DNA of 64,000 nt, taken from contig NZ_FOTQ01000002.1 in assembly GCF_900114635.1 (NCBI RefSeq), forward strand, positions 248,001 to 312,000. Reading direction: 5' to 3'. Source of the stretch: Shimia aestuarii (GTDB lineage Bacteria; Pseudomonadota; Alphaproteobacteria; Rhodobacterales; Rhodobacteraceae). Of this stretch, positions 19,517 through 27,483 are shown piece after piece. A program made the translations under genes and the position numbers. The first letter of the stretch is position 1; every line of letters starts with the position of its first letter. The notes beneath the pieces were generated by a model. That model saw nothing but the letters and a program-made list of their open reading frames with translations. It did no database searches and was not told the origin of the DNA.

Positions 19517-19550
19517 AAAAAAAACGCCGCCCACCTCTCGGTGGACGACG
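19517..19550 (-). terminator. Rho-independent terminator of hppD
   Basis: On the minus strand an 11-bp stem with some G-U pairs and loop GAGA (within 19525-19550) is followed by eight T (19517-19524). It sits just past the hppD stop. Confidence 0.85.
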
Positions 19551-19576
19551 CTCCCCTCCCTCCGGTTGGACCGGAT

Positions 19577-20674
19577 TTATTCCGCGGCTTTAATCTCGCC
19601 GGATTCGATCTGTTCACGCTCGATCGACTCGAACAGTGCCTTGAAGTTGCCTTCGCCGAACCCGTCATCGCCCTTGCGCTGAATGAACTCGAAGAAGATC
19701 GGGCCGATCACCGTCTTGCTGAAAATCTGCAGCAGAATCTTTGTCTCGCCGCCATTCACAACACCTTCACCGTCGATCAGGATACCGTGTTTCATCATCC
19801 GATCCTTGGGCTCGTCGTGACCAACCACACGCTCGTAGCTGAGATCATAATAAGCCTCATTCGGGCCAGGCATGAACTTCAGACCCTTGGCCGCGATCTT
19901 GTCGGTGGCCTCGTAGATATCATCGGTTCCCACGGCGATATGCTGGATGCCTTCGCCGTTGTATTTCTTGAGGTAGGACACGATCTGACCGGTCTCGCCC
20001 CGGTCCTCGTTGATCGGAATACGGATCTTGCCGCAGGGAGAGGTCAGCGCACGTGAAAACAACCCGGTGAACTTGCCTTCAATGTCGAAGAAGCGGATTT
20101 CGCGGAAGTTGAACAGGTCGCCATAGAACTTGAACCACTTGTCCATGTTGCCCTTGAACACGTTGTGGGTCAGGTGGTCGAGGTAGTAGAACCCGTCCCC
20201 TTCCGGTTTCGACGTGGTGATCCAGTCAAACTCTTCGTTGTAGGGCGACGTGTCGAAATACTGGTCGGTGAAATAGAGCAGGCTGCCACCGATCCCCTTG
20301 ATCGCAGGCCAGTTCAGCGTCTTGTCCCCGGCGTCATAGGCTTCGGCACCCTTGGAAATCGCATGCTCATAAGCTTTCTGCGCATCGACAACACGCCAGC
20401 CCATCGACGGGGCGCAGGGGCCGTGCTCTTCCACGAAACGCGCAGCAAAGCTGCCAGGTTCGTTGTTGAGGATATAGGTCACATCGCCCTGCTGCCACAG
20501 CTCAACCGCCTTGGCCTTATGGTTGGCCACGTGCACAAAGCCCATGCGCGCAAACAACTCGCGCAACTCCTGCGGCTCCGGGTGAGCAAACTCGACAAAT
20601 TCGAACCCATCGGTTCCGGCAGGATTGAATTCGGAAATCTCGGCGCGCGGGGCGTCATGCGGGAAAGGTCCCAT
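19577..20674 (-). CDS. hppD: 4-hydroxyphenylpyruvate dioxygenase
   Basis: HPPD converts 4-hydroxyphenylpyruvate to homogentisate in tyrosine breakdown, using Fe(II). The 365-residue protein shows the 2-His-1-Glu metal ligands: DHLTHNV, GIQHIAVGT and IFFEFIQRKG. The start at 20674 is preceded by AAGGAGA; upstream in-frame starts lie in the promoter. The divergent Lrp-type gene is its likely regulator. Confidence 0.95.
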   Translation of the reverse strand: MGPFPHDAPRAEISEFNPAGTDGFEFVEFAHPEPQELRELFARMGFVHVANHKAKAVELWQQGDVTYILNNEPGSFAARFVEEHGPCAPSMGWRVVDAQKAYEHAISKGAEAYDAGDKTLNWPAIKGIGGSLLYFTDQYFDTSPYNEEFDWITTSKPEGDGFYYLDHLTHNVFKGNMDKWFKFYGDLFNFREIRFFDIEGKFTGLFSRALTSPCGKIRIPINEDRGETGQIVSYLKKYNGEGIQHIAVGTDDIYEATDKIAAKGLKFMPGPNEAYYDLSYERVVGHDEPKDRMMKHGILIDGEGVVNGGETKILLQIFSKTVIGPIFFEFIQRKGDDGFGEGNFKALFESIEREQIESGEIKAAE

Positions 20675-20782
20675 GTCGCGTCTCCTTTTGATGTGTGTCA
20701 GGGGCATGTTTGTTCGCTGATGGAAAGATACGTGCTTCTTCGCGCGGTTTCTCCGCGAAGTGACGTGCGTATTTGACATTGA

Positions 20783-20799
20783 ATGCGTAAATTACGCAT
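20783..20799. promoter_or_regulatory. Palindromic operator between hppD and lrp-type gene
   Basis: ATGCGTAA-A-TTACGCAT is a perfect 8-1-8 inverted repeat in the divergent promoter region. It is 30 bp before the Lrp-type start and 109 bp before hppD. Related sequences (GTGCGTATTT, GATGACGCATG) flank it. This is the kind of site expected for an Lrp/AsnC dimer. Confidence 0.65.
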
Positions 20800-20828
20800 A
20801 CTTTGAAAAAATAGCGCAAAGATGACGC

Positions 20829-21284
20829 ATGCTCGATCAGATAGATATCCGCCTTTTGTCCGCATTGCAGAAAAATGCGCACCTGACCGCATTGGAACTC
20901 TCCGAGCTTCTCAACCTGTCGCCCAGCCAGGCGGGGCGCCGCCGTCAGCGCCTTGAGGCCGAAGGTTATATACAGGGCTATTTCGCCAGACTGGACCCGG
21001 ACCGCGTCGGCCTGCATGTGCAGGCATTCATCCAGGTGCAATTGGGAACGCATCGCCCCGAACAAGGGCGCAGTTTTGCCACGTTGATCAGCACCCGCCC
21101 GGAGGTCGTGAGCGCATGGACATTGACGGGGGATGCGGATTATTTGCTGCGTGTCTATTGTAGCGACCTGAATGCGTTGAACAGGTTGATTCACGAAATC
21201 CTTTTGCCCCACCCGGCCGTCAGTCGCGTGCAAAGCCAGATCGTCATGGATCAACCCAAACGCGACGCCCCCCTGCCGACCTGA
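20829..21284 (+). CDS. Lrp/AsnC family transcriptional regulator
   Basis: This 151-residue regulator has an N-terminal winged helix (ALELSELLNLSPSQAGRRRQ) and a C-terminal RAM ligand-binding domain. In many alphaproteobacteria such a gene is divergent from hppD and controls it, probably sensing an aromatic amino acid or its keto acid. The shared intergenic region has a perfect inverted repeat. Confidence 0.85.
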   Translation: MLDQIDIRLLSALQKNAHLTALELSELLNLSPSQAGRRRQRLEAEGYIQGYFARLDPDRVGLHVQAFIQVQLGTHRPEQGRSFATLISTRPEVVSAWTLTGDADYLLRVYCSDLNALNRLIHEILLPHPAVSRVQSQIVMDQPKRDAPLPT

Positions 21285-21306
21285 TCGGCGCGACACAGGA
21301 CTGATT

Positions 21307-23187
21307 ATGGAAAGCGTACTCTATCAGGCGACGATCTTCCTGATGACGGCGGTCATCGCCGTGCCCATTGCGGCCCGCCTAGGGCTGGGATCCGTGCTTG
21401 GCTACCTCGCTGCCGGCATCCTGATTGGCCCGGTCTTCGGCCTCGTCGGCACACATCAGGCCGACGATCTGCTGCACTATGCGGAATTCGGCGTGGTGAT
21501 GATGCTGTTCCTGATCGGGCTTGAACTTGACCCGCGAGCGCTCTGGGCCATGCGAGACAAGCTTATCGGACTGGGCGGGCTGCAGATCGGCCTCACCGGG
21601 GGCGCTGTTGTCGTAGTGGCCATGGCGATGGGCATGACCTTCAACTCCTCGATTGCGATCGGCATGATCTTTGCCTTGTCCTCAACCGCGATCGTTCTGC
21701 AGACCCTTTCCGAAAAGGGGCTTATGCAAACGGGCGGCGGGCGATCCGCATTTTCCGTACTTCTGACACAAGATATCGCCGTTATTCCGATGCTCGCGAT
21801 CCTGCCATTGTTTGCACTGACCGAAGTCCACCAGATCGCGGCAGATGGCTCGATCATTAAACCTAGCGCAACACATGCCGAGCACGGAATGTCCCTCGTC
21901 GAAGGGCTGCCCGGCTGGGGGGTGACCCTCGTGACCATCGGGGCGGTCTCGGTGATCGTGATTGGTGGAATGTTCCTCACTCGCCCTGTGTTCCGCTTCA
22001 TCCATGCGGCCAAACTGCCCGAGATGTACACCGCACTCGCACTACTGATCGTGGTTGGCATTGCTCTCTTGATGGAACTGGTCGGCCTGTCGCCTGCGCT
22101 CGGCACCTTTCTGGCGGGGGTTCTGCTGGCGAACTCGGAGTTCCGGCACGAATTGGAAAGCGACATCGAACCTTTCAAGGGGCTCTTGCTGGGGCTGTTT
22201 TTCATCACGGTGGGCGCACAGATCGACTTTCAGGTTCTCGCCCGTTCTCCGACCCAGATCATCAGCCTTGCCGTGGGCATCATTGCTCTCAAGGCCGCAA
22301 TCCTCTTCCTGATCGGGCGCGCTTTTGGCCTACGGCGACGCGACCTCTGGCTTTTCACGCTAAGTCTCGCCCAAGCCGGGGAATTCGGCTTTGTCCTGAT
22401 CTCCTTTTCCTCGCAGCAGAACGTGTTGCCGGGCTGGGCCGCCGAAAGGCTCTTGCTGGTGGTGGCGCTGACCATGCTGATCACGCCCCTTCTCTTCATC
22501 CTCTATGACCTGCTTTCCAAGCATTTTGGCGACCATTCCGATGCCCCCGCGCCACAAGAGGACGAGATCGACGAACGCGGCCCTGTGATCATCGCTGGCA
22601 TTGGGCGTTTCGGGCAGATCGTGAACCGCCTTGTACGCTCAGCCGGGTTCCAGACCGTGGTTCTCGACCATGACATCCGGACCATCGAGAACATGCGGCG
22701 CTTCGGGGTCAAAGGGTTCTTCGGCGACCCAACCCGTCCCGAAATCTTGCATGCTGCGGGCTTGGGTGAAGCACATGTCCTTGTCGTGGCGCTCGACAAT
22801 CCCGAAGCAGCCCTGAAACTCGTGAAATATGTGCGCCGTGAACGGCCCGATATCCACATCGTCGCCCGCGCCCGCGACCGTGCGCAGGTGTTCCGCCTCT
22901 ATCAGGCCGGGGCCGATGACATCGTGCGCGAAATGTTTGACAGCTCGTTACGTGCGGGGCGTTACGTGCTCGAAAACATGGGGCTCAACGAATACGAAGC
23001 CGCCCGAGCTGAACAGATCTTCTACAAACACGACCGGTATTCGGTGCAGGAACTTGCGGAACTCTGGCGTCCCGATATCCCTTCGGCGCAGAACGCGGCC
23101 TATGTCAAACGCGCCCGCGAGCTCGAAACCGAGCTCGAGGCGCGCCTATTGGCCCAGGACGAAGAGAAAGACGAACAGCACCCCTAG
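21307..23187 (+). CDS. CPA2 monovalent cation:proton antiporter (KefB-like)
   Basis: This 626-residue membrane protein has about twelve or thirteen N-terminal helices forming the Na+/H+ exchanger fold. A cytoplasmic RCK/TrkA-N domain follows from about residue 420 (IIAGIGRFGQIVNRLV). It is probably a glutathione-gated-type K+ efflux system, but the KefF/KefG partner is not nearby. It ends 6 bp from the convergent cobT with no obvious terminator between. Confidence 0.88.
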   Translation: MESVLYQATIFLMTAVIAVPIAARLGLGSVLGYLAAGILIGPVFGLVGTHQADDLLHYAEFGVVMMLFLIGLELDPRALWAMRDKLIGLGGLQIGLTGGAVVVVAMAMGMTFNSSIAIGMIFALSSTAIVLQTLSEKGLMQTGGGRSAFSVLLTQDIAVIPMLAILPLFALTEVHQIAADGSIIKPSATHAEHGMSLVEGLPGWGVTLVTIGAVSVIVIGGMFLTRPVFRFIHAAKLPEMYTALALLIVVGIALLMELVGLSPALGTFLAGVLLANSEFRHELESDIEPFKGLLLGLFFITVGAQIDFQVLARSPTQIISLAVGIIALKAAILFLIGRAFGLRRRDLWLFTLSLAQAGEFGFVLISFSSQQNVLPGWAAERLLLVVALTMLITPLLFILYDLLSKHFGDHSDAPAPQEDEIDERGPVIIAGIGRFGQIVNRLVRSAGFQTVVLDHDIRTIENMRRFGVKGFFGDPTRPEILHAAGLGEAHVLVVALDNPEAALKLVKYVRRERPDIHIVARARDRAQVFRLYQAGADDIVREMFDSSLRAGRYVLENMGLNEYEAARAEQIFYKHDRYSVQELAELWRPDIPSAQNAAYVKRARELETELEARLLAQDEEKDEQHP

Positions 23188-23193
23188 AGGCGC

Positions 23194-24204
23194 TTAGCCG
23201 TCCGAAACGCCCGCCTCGGCGAAGGTGGCCATGCCTGAATGGCAGGCCACCGCCGCCTTCAACACATTGATCGCCACCGCCGCGCCCGAAGCTTCACCCA
23301 GACGCATGTTGAGTTGTAGAACCGGCGCCTTGCCCAGCTTTTCGAGCACGGCGCCATGCGCCGCTTCAGCGCTCGCATGACCGGCAATTGCATGGTCCAG
23401 CGCCCCCGGTACCGCAGCCTCAAGGGTCGCGGCTGCCGCCGAGCAGATGAAACCGTCAAGAATTACCGGAATACGCAGGCTGCGGGCGCGTGCAATCGCC
23501 CCTGCCATCGCCGCCAGTTCGCGCCCGCCAAGGCATCGTAGCACCTCAAGCCCTTCCTTGCCGGAGTTGGCAGCCACACCTTCACGCACCACGCGTGCCT
23601 TGTTGGCAAGCCCAGCATCGTCCACGCCGGTGCCGCGGCCAACCCAATCCTCTGCCGCCCCGCCAAAAAGCGCATGCGCAATCGCCGCCGCCGAGGTCGT
23701 GTTTCCGATCCCCATCTCACCCACGACCAGCAGGTCAGCTTTTTCGTCCACCGCGTCCCAGCCGGTGGCCAGCGCCACGACAACCTCTTCCTCACTCATC
23801 GCAGGACCTTGCGTAAAATCTGCTGTCGGTGTGTCAAGTGACAGGGCATGCACATCAAGCGACGCCCCGGCCGCCTTGCTCAGCTGGTTGATCGCCGCGC
23901 CGCCATGCTGAAAGTTCAGCACCATCTGCTCGGTTACTTCGGCAGGAAAGGCCGACACTCCTTGTGCGGTCACGCCATGGTTGCCTGCGAACACGATCAC
24001 CTGCGGCGCGTTGATCTCCGGGCGCGGATTGCCGCGCCAGCCCGCATACCAGATCGCCATGTCTTCCAGCCGCCCCAGCGCACCCGGTGGCTTGGTCAAC
24101 TGCCCATTGCGCTCTTCCGCCTCGCCCTGCGCCTTCTGGTCAATGCCCGGTGCGGCCTGAAGCAGGTCACGAAACGCGGCAAGGGTGGAAAAGTCGGCAG
24201 ACAT
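23194..24204 (-). CDS. cobT: CobT, nicotinate-nucleotide:dimethylbenzimidazole phosphoribosyltransferase
   Basis: This enzyme activates dimethylbenzimidazole for the lower ligand of cobalamin. The 336-residue protein carries [13 protein letters not shown], the CobT signature. The start at 24204 follows CAGGAGCTTTGCC; an upstream in-frame ATG (24336) lies within cobS on the other strand. It is divergent from cobS, which uses its product. Confidence 0.95.
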   Translation of the reverse strand: MSADFSTLAAFRDLLQAAPGIDQKAQGEAEERNGQLTKPPGALGRLEDMAIWYAGWRGNPRPEINAPQVIVFAGNHGVTAQGVSAFPAEVTEQMVLNFQHGGAAINQLSKAAGASLDVHALSLDTPTADFTQGPAMSEEEVVVALATGWDAVDEKADLLVVGEMGIGNTTSAAAIAHALFGGAAEDWVGRGTGVDDAGLANKARVVREGVAANSGKEGLEVLRCLGGRELAAMAGAIARARSLRIPVILDGFICSAAAATLEAAVPGALDHAIAGHASAEAAHGAVLEKLGKAPVLQLNMRLGEASGAAVAINVLKAAVACHSGMATFAEAGVSDG

Positions 24205-24286
24205 GGCAAAGCTCCTGTTGATCTCTTTGGTTCTGCGCTGTTTACCTGATTGCCAACGCCCGACAAGGCAGGAAATAGACACACCC

Positions 24287-25033
24287 ATGTCCAGACCCGA
24301 CACCACGTTCAGCGCAGGCGATATTCTCACCGCCATTGCTCTCCTGTCCCGACTGCCGGTCCGTGCCGATTTTTCGCGCGGCGCGCAGGCGGCGTGGGCC
24401 TATCCGCTGACCGGAGCTGTGGTTGCGGCCCTTGCCGCCCTGCCGACGGCGCTTGCTCTAACGCTTGGGGTGCCGCCAACGCTTGCCGCGCTGGTCTGGC
24501 TTGCCGCCAACGCCATCCTGACCGGGGCCATGCATGAAGACGGCCTTTCGGACTGCGCCGATGGGTTCTGGGGAGGCTGGGAACGCGCCCGGCGTCTCGA
24601 GATCATGAAGGATAGCCGGATCGGTGCCTATGGCGTGATCGCTCTCTGCCTGTCTCTGGCCGCACGCTGGAGTGCGGTGGCAATCGTCCTGCAGTCCGCC
24701 GACTGGGTCTGGTCACTTGTTGCCGTTGCGATGCTATCGCGTGCGGCCATGCCCGCCCTGATGACCAGCCTGCCCCATGCCCGCGAAACGGGCCTCAGCC
24801 ACGCACAGGGGCGCCCCGCCCCCCTGACCGCCCTTGCCGCCGCCCTGCTCGCCATGGGTGCCACGGTGGCTTTCGCTGGCCTCACAGCCCTTGTTCTGAT
24901 CCCGCTTGTTCTTGTGGCCGCCATTGCCTGCCGCGCAATCGCCCAGCGCAAGATAGGTGGGCAAACCGGAGATGTGTTGGGGGCAACGCAGCAAATCTGC
25001 GAAATCACCTTGCTGTTCGCTTTGGCCTCCTGA
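24287..25033 (+). CDS. cobS: CobS/CobV, adenosylcobinamide-GDP ribazoletransferase
   Basis: This integral membrane enzyme joins adenosylcobinamide-GDP and alpha-ribazole to give cobalamin. The 248-residue protein has the family motif [16 protein letters not shown] with the metal-binding acidic residues. The start at 24287 follows AAGGCAGGAAA. It shares an 82-bp divergent promoter region with cobT; I see no cobalamin riboswitch there. Confidence 0.95.
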   Translation: MSRPDTTFSAGDILTAIALLSRLPVRADFSRGAQAAWAYPLTGAVVAALAALPTALALTLGVPPTLAALVWLAANAILTGAMHEDGLSDCADGFWGGWERARRLEIMKDSRIGAYGVIALCLSLAARWSAVAIVLQSADWVWSLVAVAMLSRAAMPALMTSLPHARETGLSHAQGRPAPLTALAAALLAMGATVAFAGLTALVLIPLVLVAAIACRAIAQRKIGGQTGDVLGATQQICEITLLFALAS

Positions 25034-25036
25034 CGC

Positions 25037-25810
25037 TCAGACAAGCCCATCGGTCTCTATATGAATCGTGGCCCCACAATGTTTGCAATGCACCGCGTCG
25101 GGATCGTGCTTCATCAACCCGCAGCTCGGGCATTCGCACCGTACCTTGCGCGGCTGGAAAATGGCCTGTGCCAGCCGTACGAACAGCGCAACGCCAATCG
25201 CCATCACTGCGACAGAAAACAGCTTCCCGCCCGGCGTCTGCATGGTGATATCCCCGAACCCCGTCGTGGTCAGCGTTGCAACAGTGAAATAGAGCGCATC
25301 GATATAGGGCGTCTCGGTTGCCTCAAGATCTAGGAAAAACACCAGAATCGTCGTGGTTGTCACCATGATGAACACGAACAGGTTCACCGACGCGATCACC
25401 GTTTCCTCGTGATCTCGGAAAAACCGGCTGTCCCGGCGTAGATCGTTCATCAACTGGTAGGAGTGAATTAACCTGAGCCCCCGCAACACGCGCAGGAACG
25501 CGACATTGCCCGACAGGAACGGATCGAGGAACAGCGTCACGATCACCACGAGATCGGCCAGGGTATAGAGGTGCATGAAATGCGCCTTGCGATCCTCGGC
25601 GATCCACAACCGCGCCATGAAATCGGCCAGAATGAAAAGACCGACAAACTGGCTCAACCCGATCAGCCACGGGCCATGGGGCAGATGCGCCGTACCGATG
25701 AAAAAGAATATCGTGATCGCATCAAACAGGATCAACGCATAGCGAAAGCGCACCGACACGATGCTTTCGCCAGTATATAGTTCGCAAATTCTGTCTTTGA
25801 GAGTCTCCAT
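25037..25810 (-). CDS. Voltage-gated-type potassium channel with C-terminal zinc ribbon
   Basis: This 257-residue protein has six predicted helices. The S4-like segment is FLRVLRGLRLIHSYQ and the pore filter is TLTTTGFGD. After S6 the cytoplasmic tail has four cysteines as two CxxC pairs (CPSCG and CKHCG), a zinc-ribbon-like element not usual in small bacterial channels. It converges with cobS, with 3 bp between stops. Confidence 0.85.
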   Translation of the reverse strand: METLKDRICELYTGESIVSVRFRYALILFDAITIFFFIGTAHLPHGPWLIGLSQFVGLFILADFMARLWIAEDRKAHFMHLYTLADLVVIVTLFLDPFLSGNVAFLRVLRGLRLIHSYQLMNDLRRDSRFFRDHEETVIASVNLFVFIMVTTTTILVFFLDLEATETPYIDALYFTVATLTTTGFGDITMQTPGGKLFSVAVMAIGVALFVRLAQAIFQPRKVRCECPSCGLMKHDPDAVHCKHCGATIHIETDGLV

Positions 25811-25861
25811 CAGGAAACTAAACAGGCCCGGGTCAATTCGCGCAAGTATTTGGCGGCAAAG

Positions 25862-25891
25862 AAAAAGGCCGTCCCGGTACCGGGACGGCCA
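25862..25891 (-). terminator. Rho-independent terminator of carD
   Basis: A perfect 24-bp palindrome (25867-25890, arm GGCCGTCCCGGT) is followed on the minus strand by TTTTTC. It is 23 bp past the carD stop. Confidence 0.85.
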
Positions 25892-25913
25892 AAATCTGTG
25901 GCTGCGAACGGAC

Positions 25914-26423
25914 TCAGGCCGCGCGCGAGACCAGCACTTCGTCTACCTGTTTGGCAGCGGCAACCTCGTCACCACCGGCCACGGCTGCCACTTCGCGCGT
26001 CAGACGTTCCAGCGCGGCTTCATAAAGCTGACGCTCAGAATAGCTCTGTTCACGCTGATCGTCGTTGCGGTGCAGGTCGCGCACCACTTCGGCAATCGCG
26101 ATCAGGTCGCCCGAGTTGATCTTCTGTTCATACTCCTGAGCGCGGCGCGACCACATCGCCCGCTTGACCTTGGCCTTACCCTTCAGGGTTTTCATCGCCT
26201 GGCTCACCACATCCGGAGAGCTCAGTCCGCGCATTCCGATCTCGGTCGCCTTGTTGGTGGGCACCCGCAACGTCATCTTGTCTTTCTCGAACGAGATCAC
26301 GAACAGTTCCAGCTCCATGCCGGCCACTTCCTGTTCCTCGATCGACACGATCTGACCCACACCATGGGCCGGATACACAACATAGTCATTCGGGCGGAAT
26401 TCGTTCTTCTTGGCTTTCGTCAT
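25914..26423 (-). CDS. CarD/CdnL-family RNA polymerase-binding regulator
   Basis: This 169-residue protein binds the RNA polymerase beta subunit and stabilises open complexes in related bacteria. The N-terminal Tudor-like RNAP-interaction domain reads VVYPAHGVGQIVSIEE; the rest is helical. I chose the ATG at 26423 (MTKAKK), preceded by AGGAAGG. The 290-bp upstream gap to fdxA should hold its promoter. Confidence 0.9.
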   Translation of the reverse strand: MTKAKKNEFRPNDYVVYPAHGVGQIVSIEEQEVAGMELELFVISFEKDKMTLRVPTNKATEIGMRGLSSPDVVSQAMKTLKGKAKVKRAMWSRRAQEYEQKINSGDLIAIAEVVRDLHRNDDQREQSYSERQLYEAALERLTREVAAVAGGDEVAAAKQVDEVLVSRAA

Positions 26424-26713
26424 GCTATCCTTCCTAAGATACGCACCATTCAAACCAGACAAAAATACGCGCTCGGGAAACTGGGTTTTCCGAAACGGTA
26501 TGTCCTCTGGTAATAAAAGCCACCCTTGGCAAAAGCGCAGGGATGGCTCGTAGGCAGTTATTTCCTTTGTAAAGGTAGTATAACACAAAAAACGCCCCCC
26601 TTAAAGCTTAACAGCCAAAGGAAGGGCATTATTCCATTTTTTTCAGCCTTTTAGAGGCTGTTCCGTAGTGCCAAAGGACGAGAAAAGGCGCGAATCGGTT
26701 AACTGACCTTAGG

Positions 26714-27052
26714 TCAGCCACCCTCGCCCGGCGCTTCCGAGAAGTACTTTTCCATCTTTCCGGGTTCACCATCCCGTTCATCCGCGTCAGGCAGCGGATC
26801 TTTCTTGGTGATGATCACCGGCCAGATTTCCGAATACTTGCGGTTGAACTCGACCCATTTCTCCATGTCCGGCTCGGTATCCGGGCGGATGGCGTCCGCA
26901 GGACACTCGGGTTCGCAAACACCACAGTCGATGCATTCATCAGGGTGAATCACGAGAAAGTTCTCGCCTTCATAAAAGCAATCCACCGGACAGACTTCGA
27001 CGCAGTCGGTGTATTTGCAGGCAACGCAATTTTCAGTGACGATATAGGTCAT
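26714..27052 (-). CDS. fdxA: FdxA, 7Fe ferredoxin
   Basis: FdxA carries one [3Fe-4S] and one [4Fe-4S] cluster. The 112-residue protein has cysteines in [17 protein letters not shown] and [12 protein letters not shown] plus the usual C-terminal extension. In Rhodobacterales it is commonly next to carD and the S4 protein, as here. The stop codon lies inside a short inverted repeat (26703-26717). Confidence 0.93.
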   Translation of the reverse strand: MTYIVTENCVACKYTDCVEVCPVDCFYEGENFLVIHPDECIDCGVCEPECPADAIRPDTEPDMEKWVEFNRKYSEIWPVIITKKDPLPDADERDGEPGKMEKYFSEAPGEGG

Positions 27053-27102
27053 GGCTCAGCTCATTCCCATCTGGTTTGACAGCCTGCCTAAATCAGCCTG
27101 CC

Positions 27103-27480
27103 CTAATCTTCAAGACGCGAAGCGCGCAAAGAAACAAGACTGCGACGATCTCGCTTGGTTGGGCGCCCTTTTTCCCCTGCACCCGGCGCGCGCGGAACGC
27201 TTTCCTGTTCCGGCGTCAAATCTTCATACAGGGTTTGCGCCTCGCTCGCGGGGCCACGCCGTTCTCCAAGCGCCAAAACCCGGATCACACGCACACGTCT
27301 GGCTTGGGGAAAGGTCAGCACGTCGCCAGCCATGACACCATGGCTGGCCTTGGAGACCTTGGCGCTATTGACCCTCACATGTCCGCCCGTCACCAGCTTG
27401 GCTGACAGGCTGCGGGTTTTGAAGAACCGGGCCTGCCAGAGCCACTTGTCAAGGCGTTGCTTCGGACTCGGCGCGCTCAC
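27103..27480 (-). CDS. S4-domain RNA-binding protein (Hsp15-like)
   Basis: This 125-residue protein has one S4 RNA-binding domain at the N-terminus (QRLDKWLWQARFFKTRSLS) and a basic, disordered C-terminal part. By similarity to HslR it may bind stalled 50S subunits. It starts 3 bp after the helicase stop, so the two are probably cotranscribed. Confidence 0.85.
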   Translation of the reverse strand: MSAPSPKQRLDKWLWQARFFKTRSLSAKLVTGGHVRVNSAKVSKASHGVMAGDVLTFPQARRVRVIRVLALGERRGPASEAQTLYEDLTPEQESVPRAPGAGEKGRPTKRDRRSLVSLRASRLED

Positions 27481-27483
27481 GCC

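Noticed and set aside
24205-24286. A cobalamin riboswitch between cobT and cobS
   Set aside because: The gap is only 82 bp and shows no B12-box-like sequence; a riboswitch needs about 200 nt.
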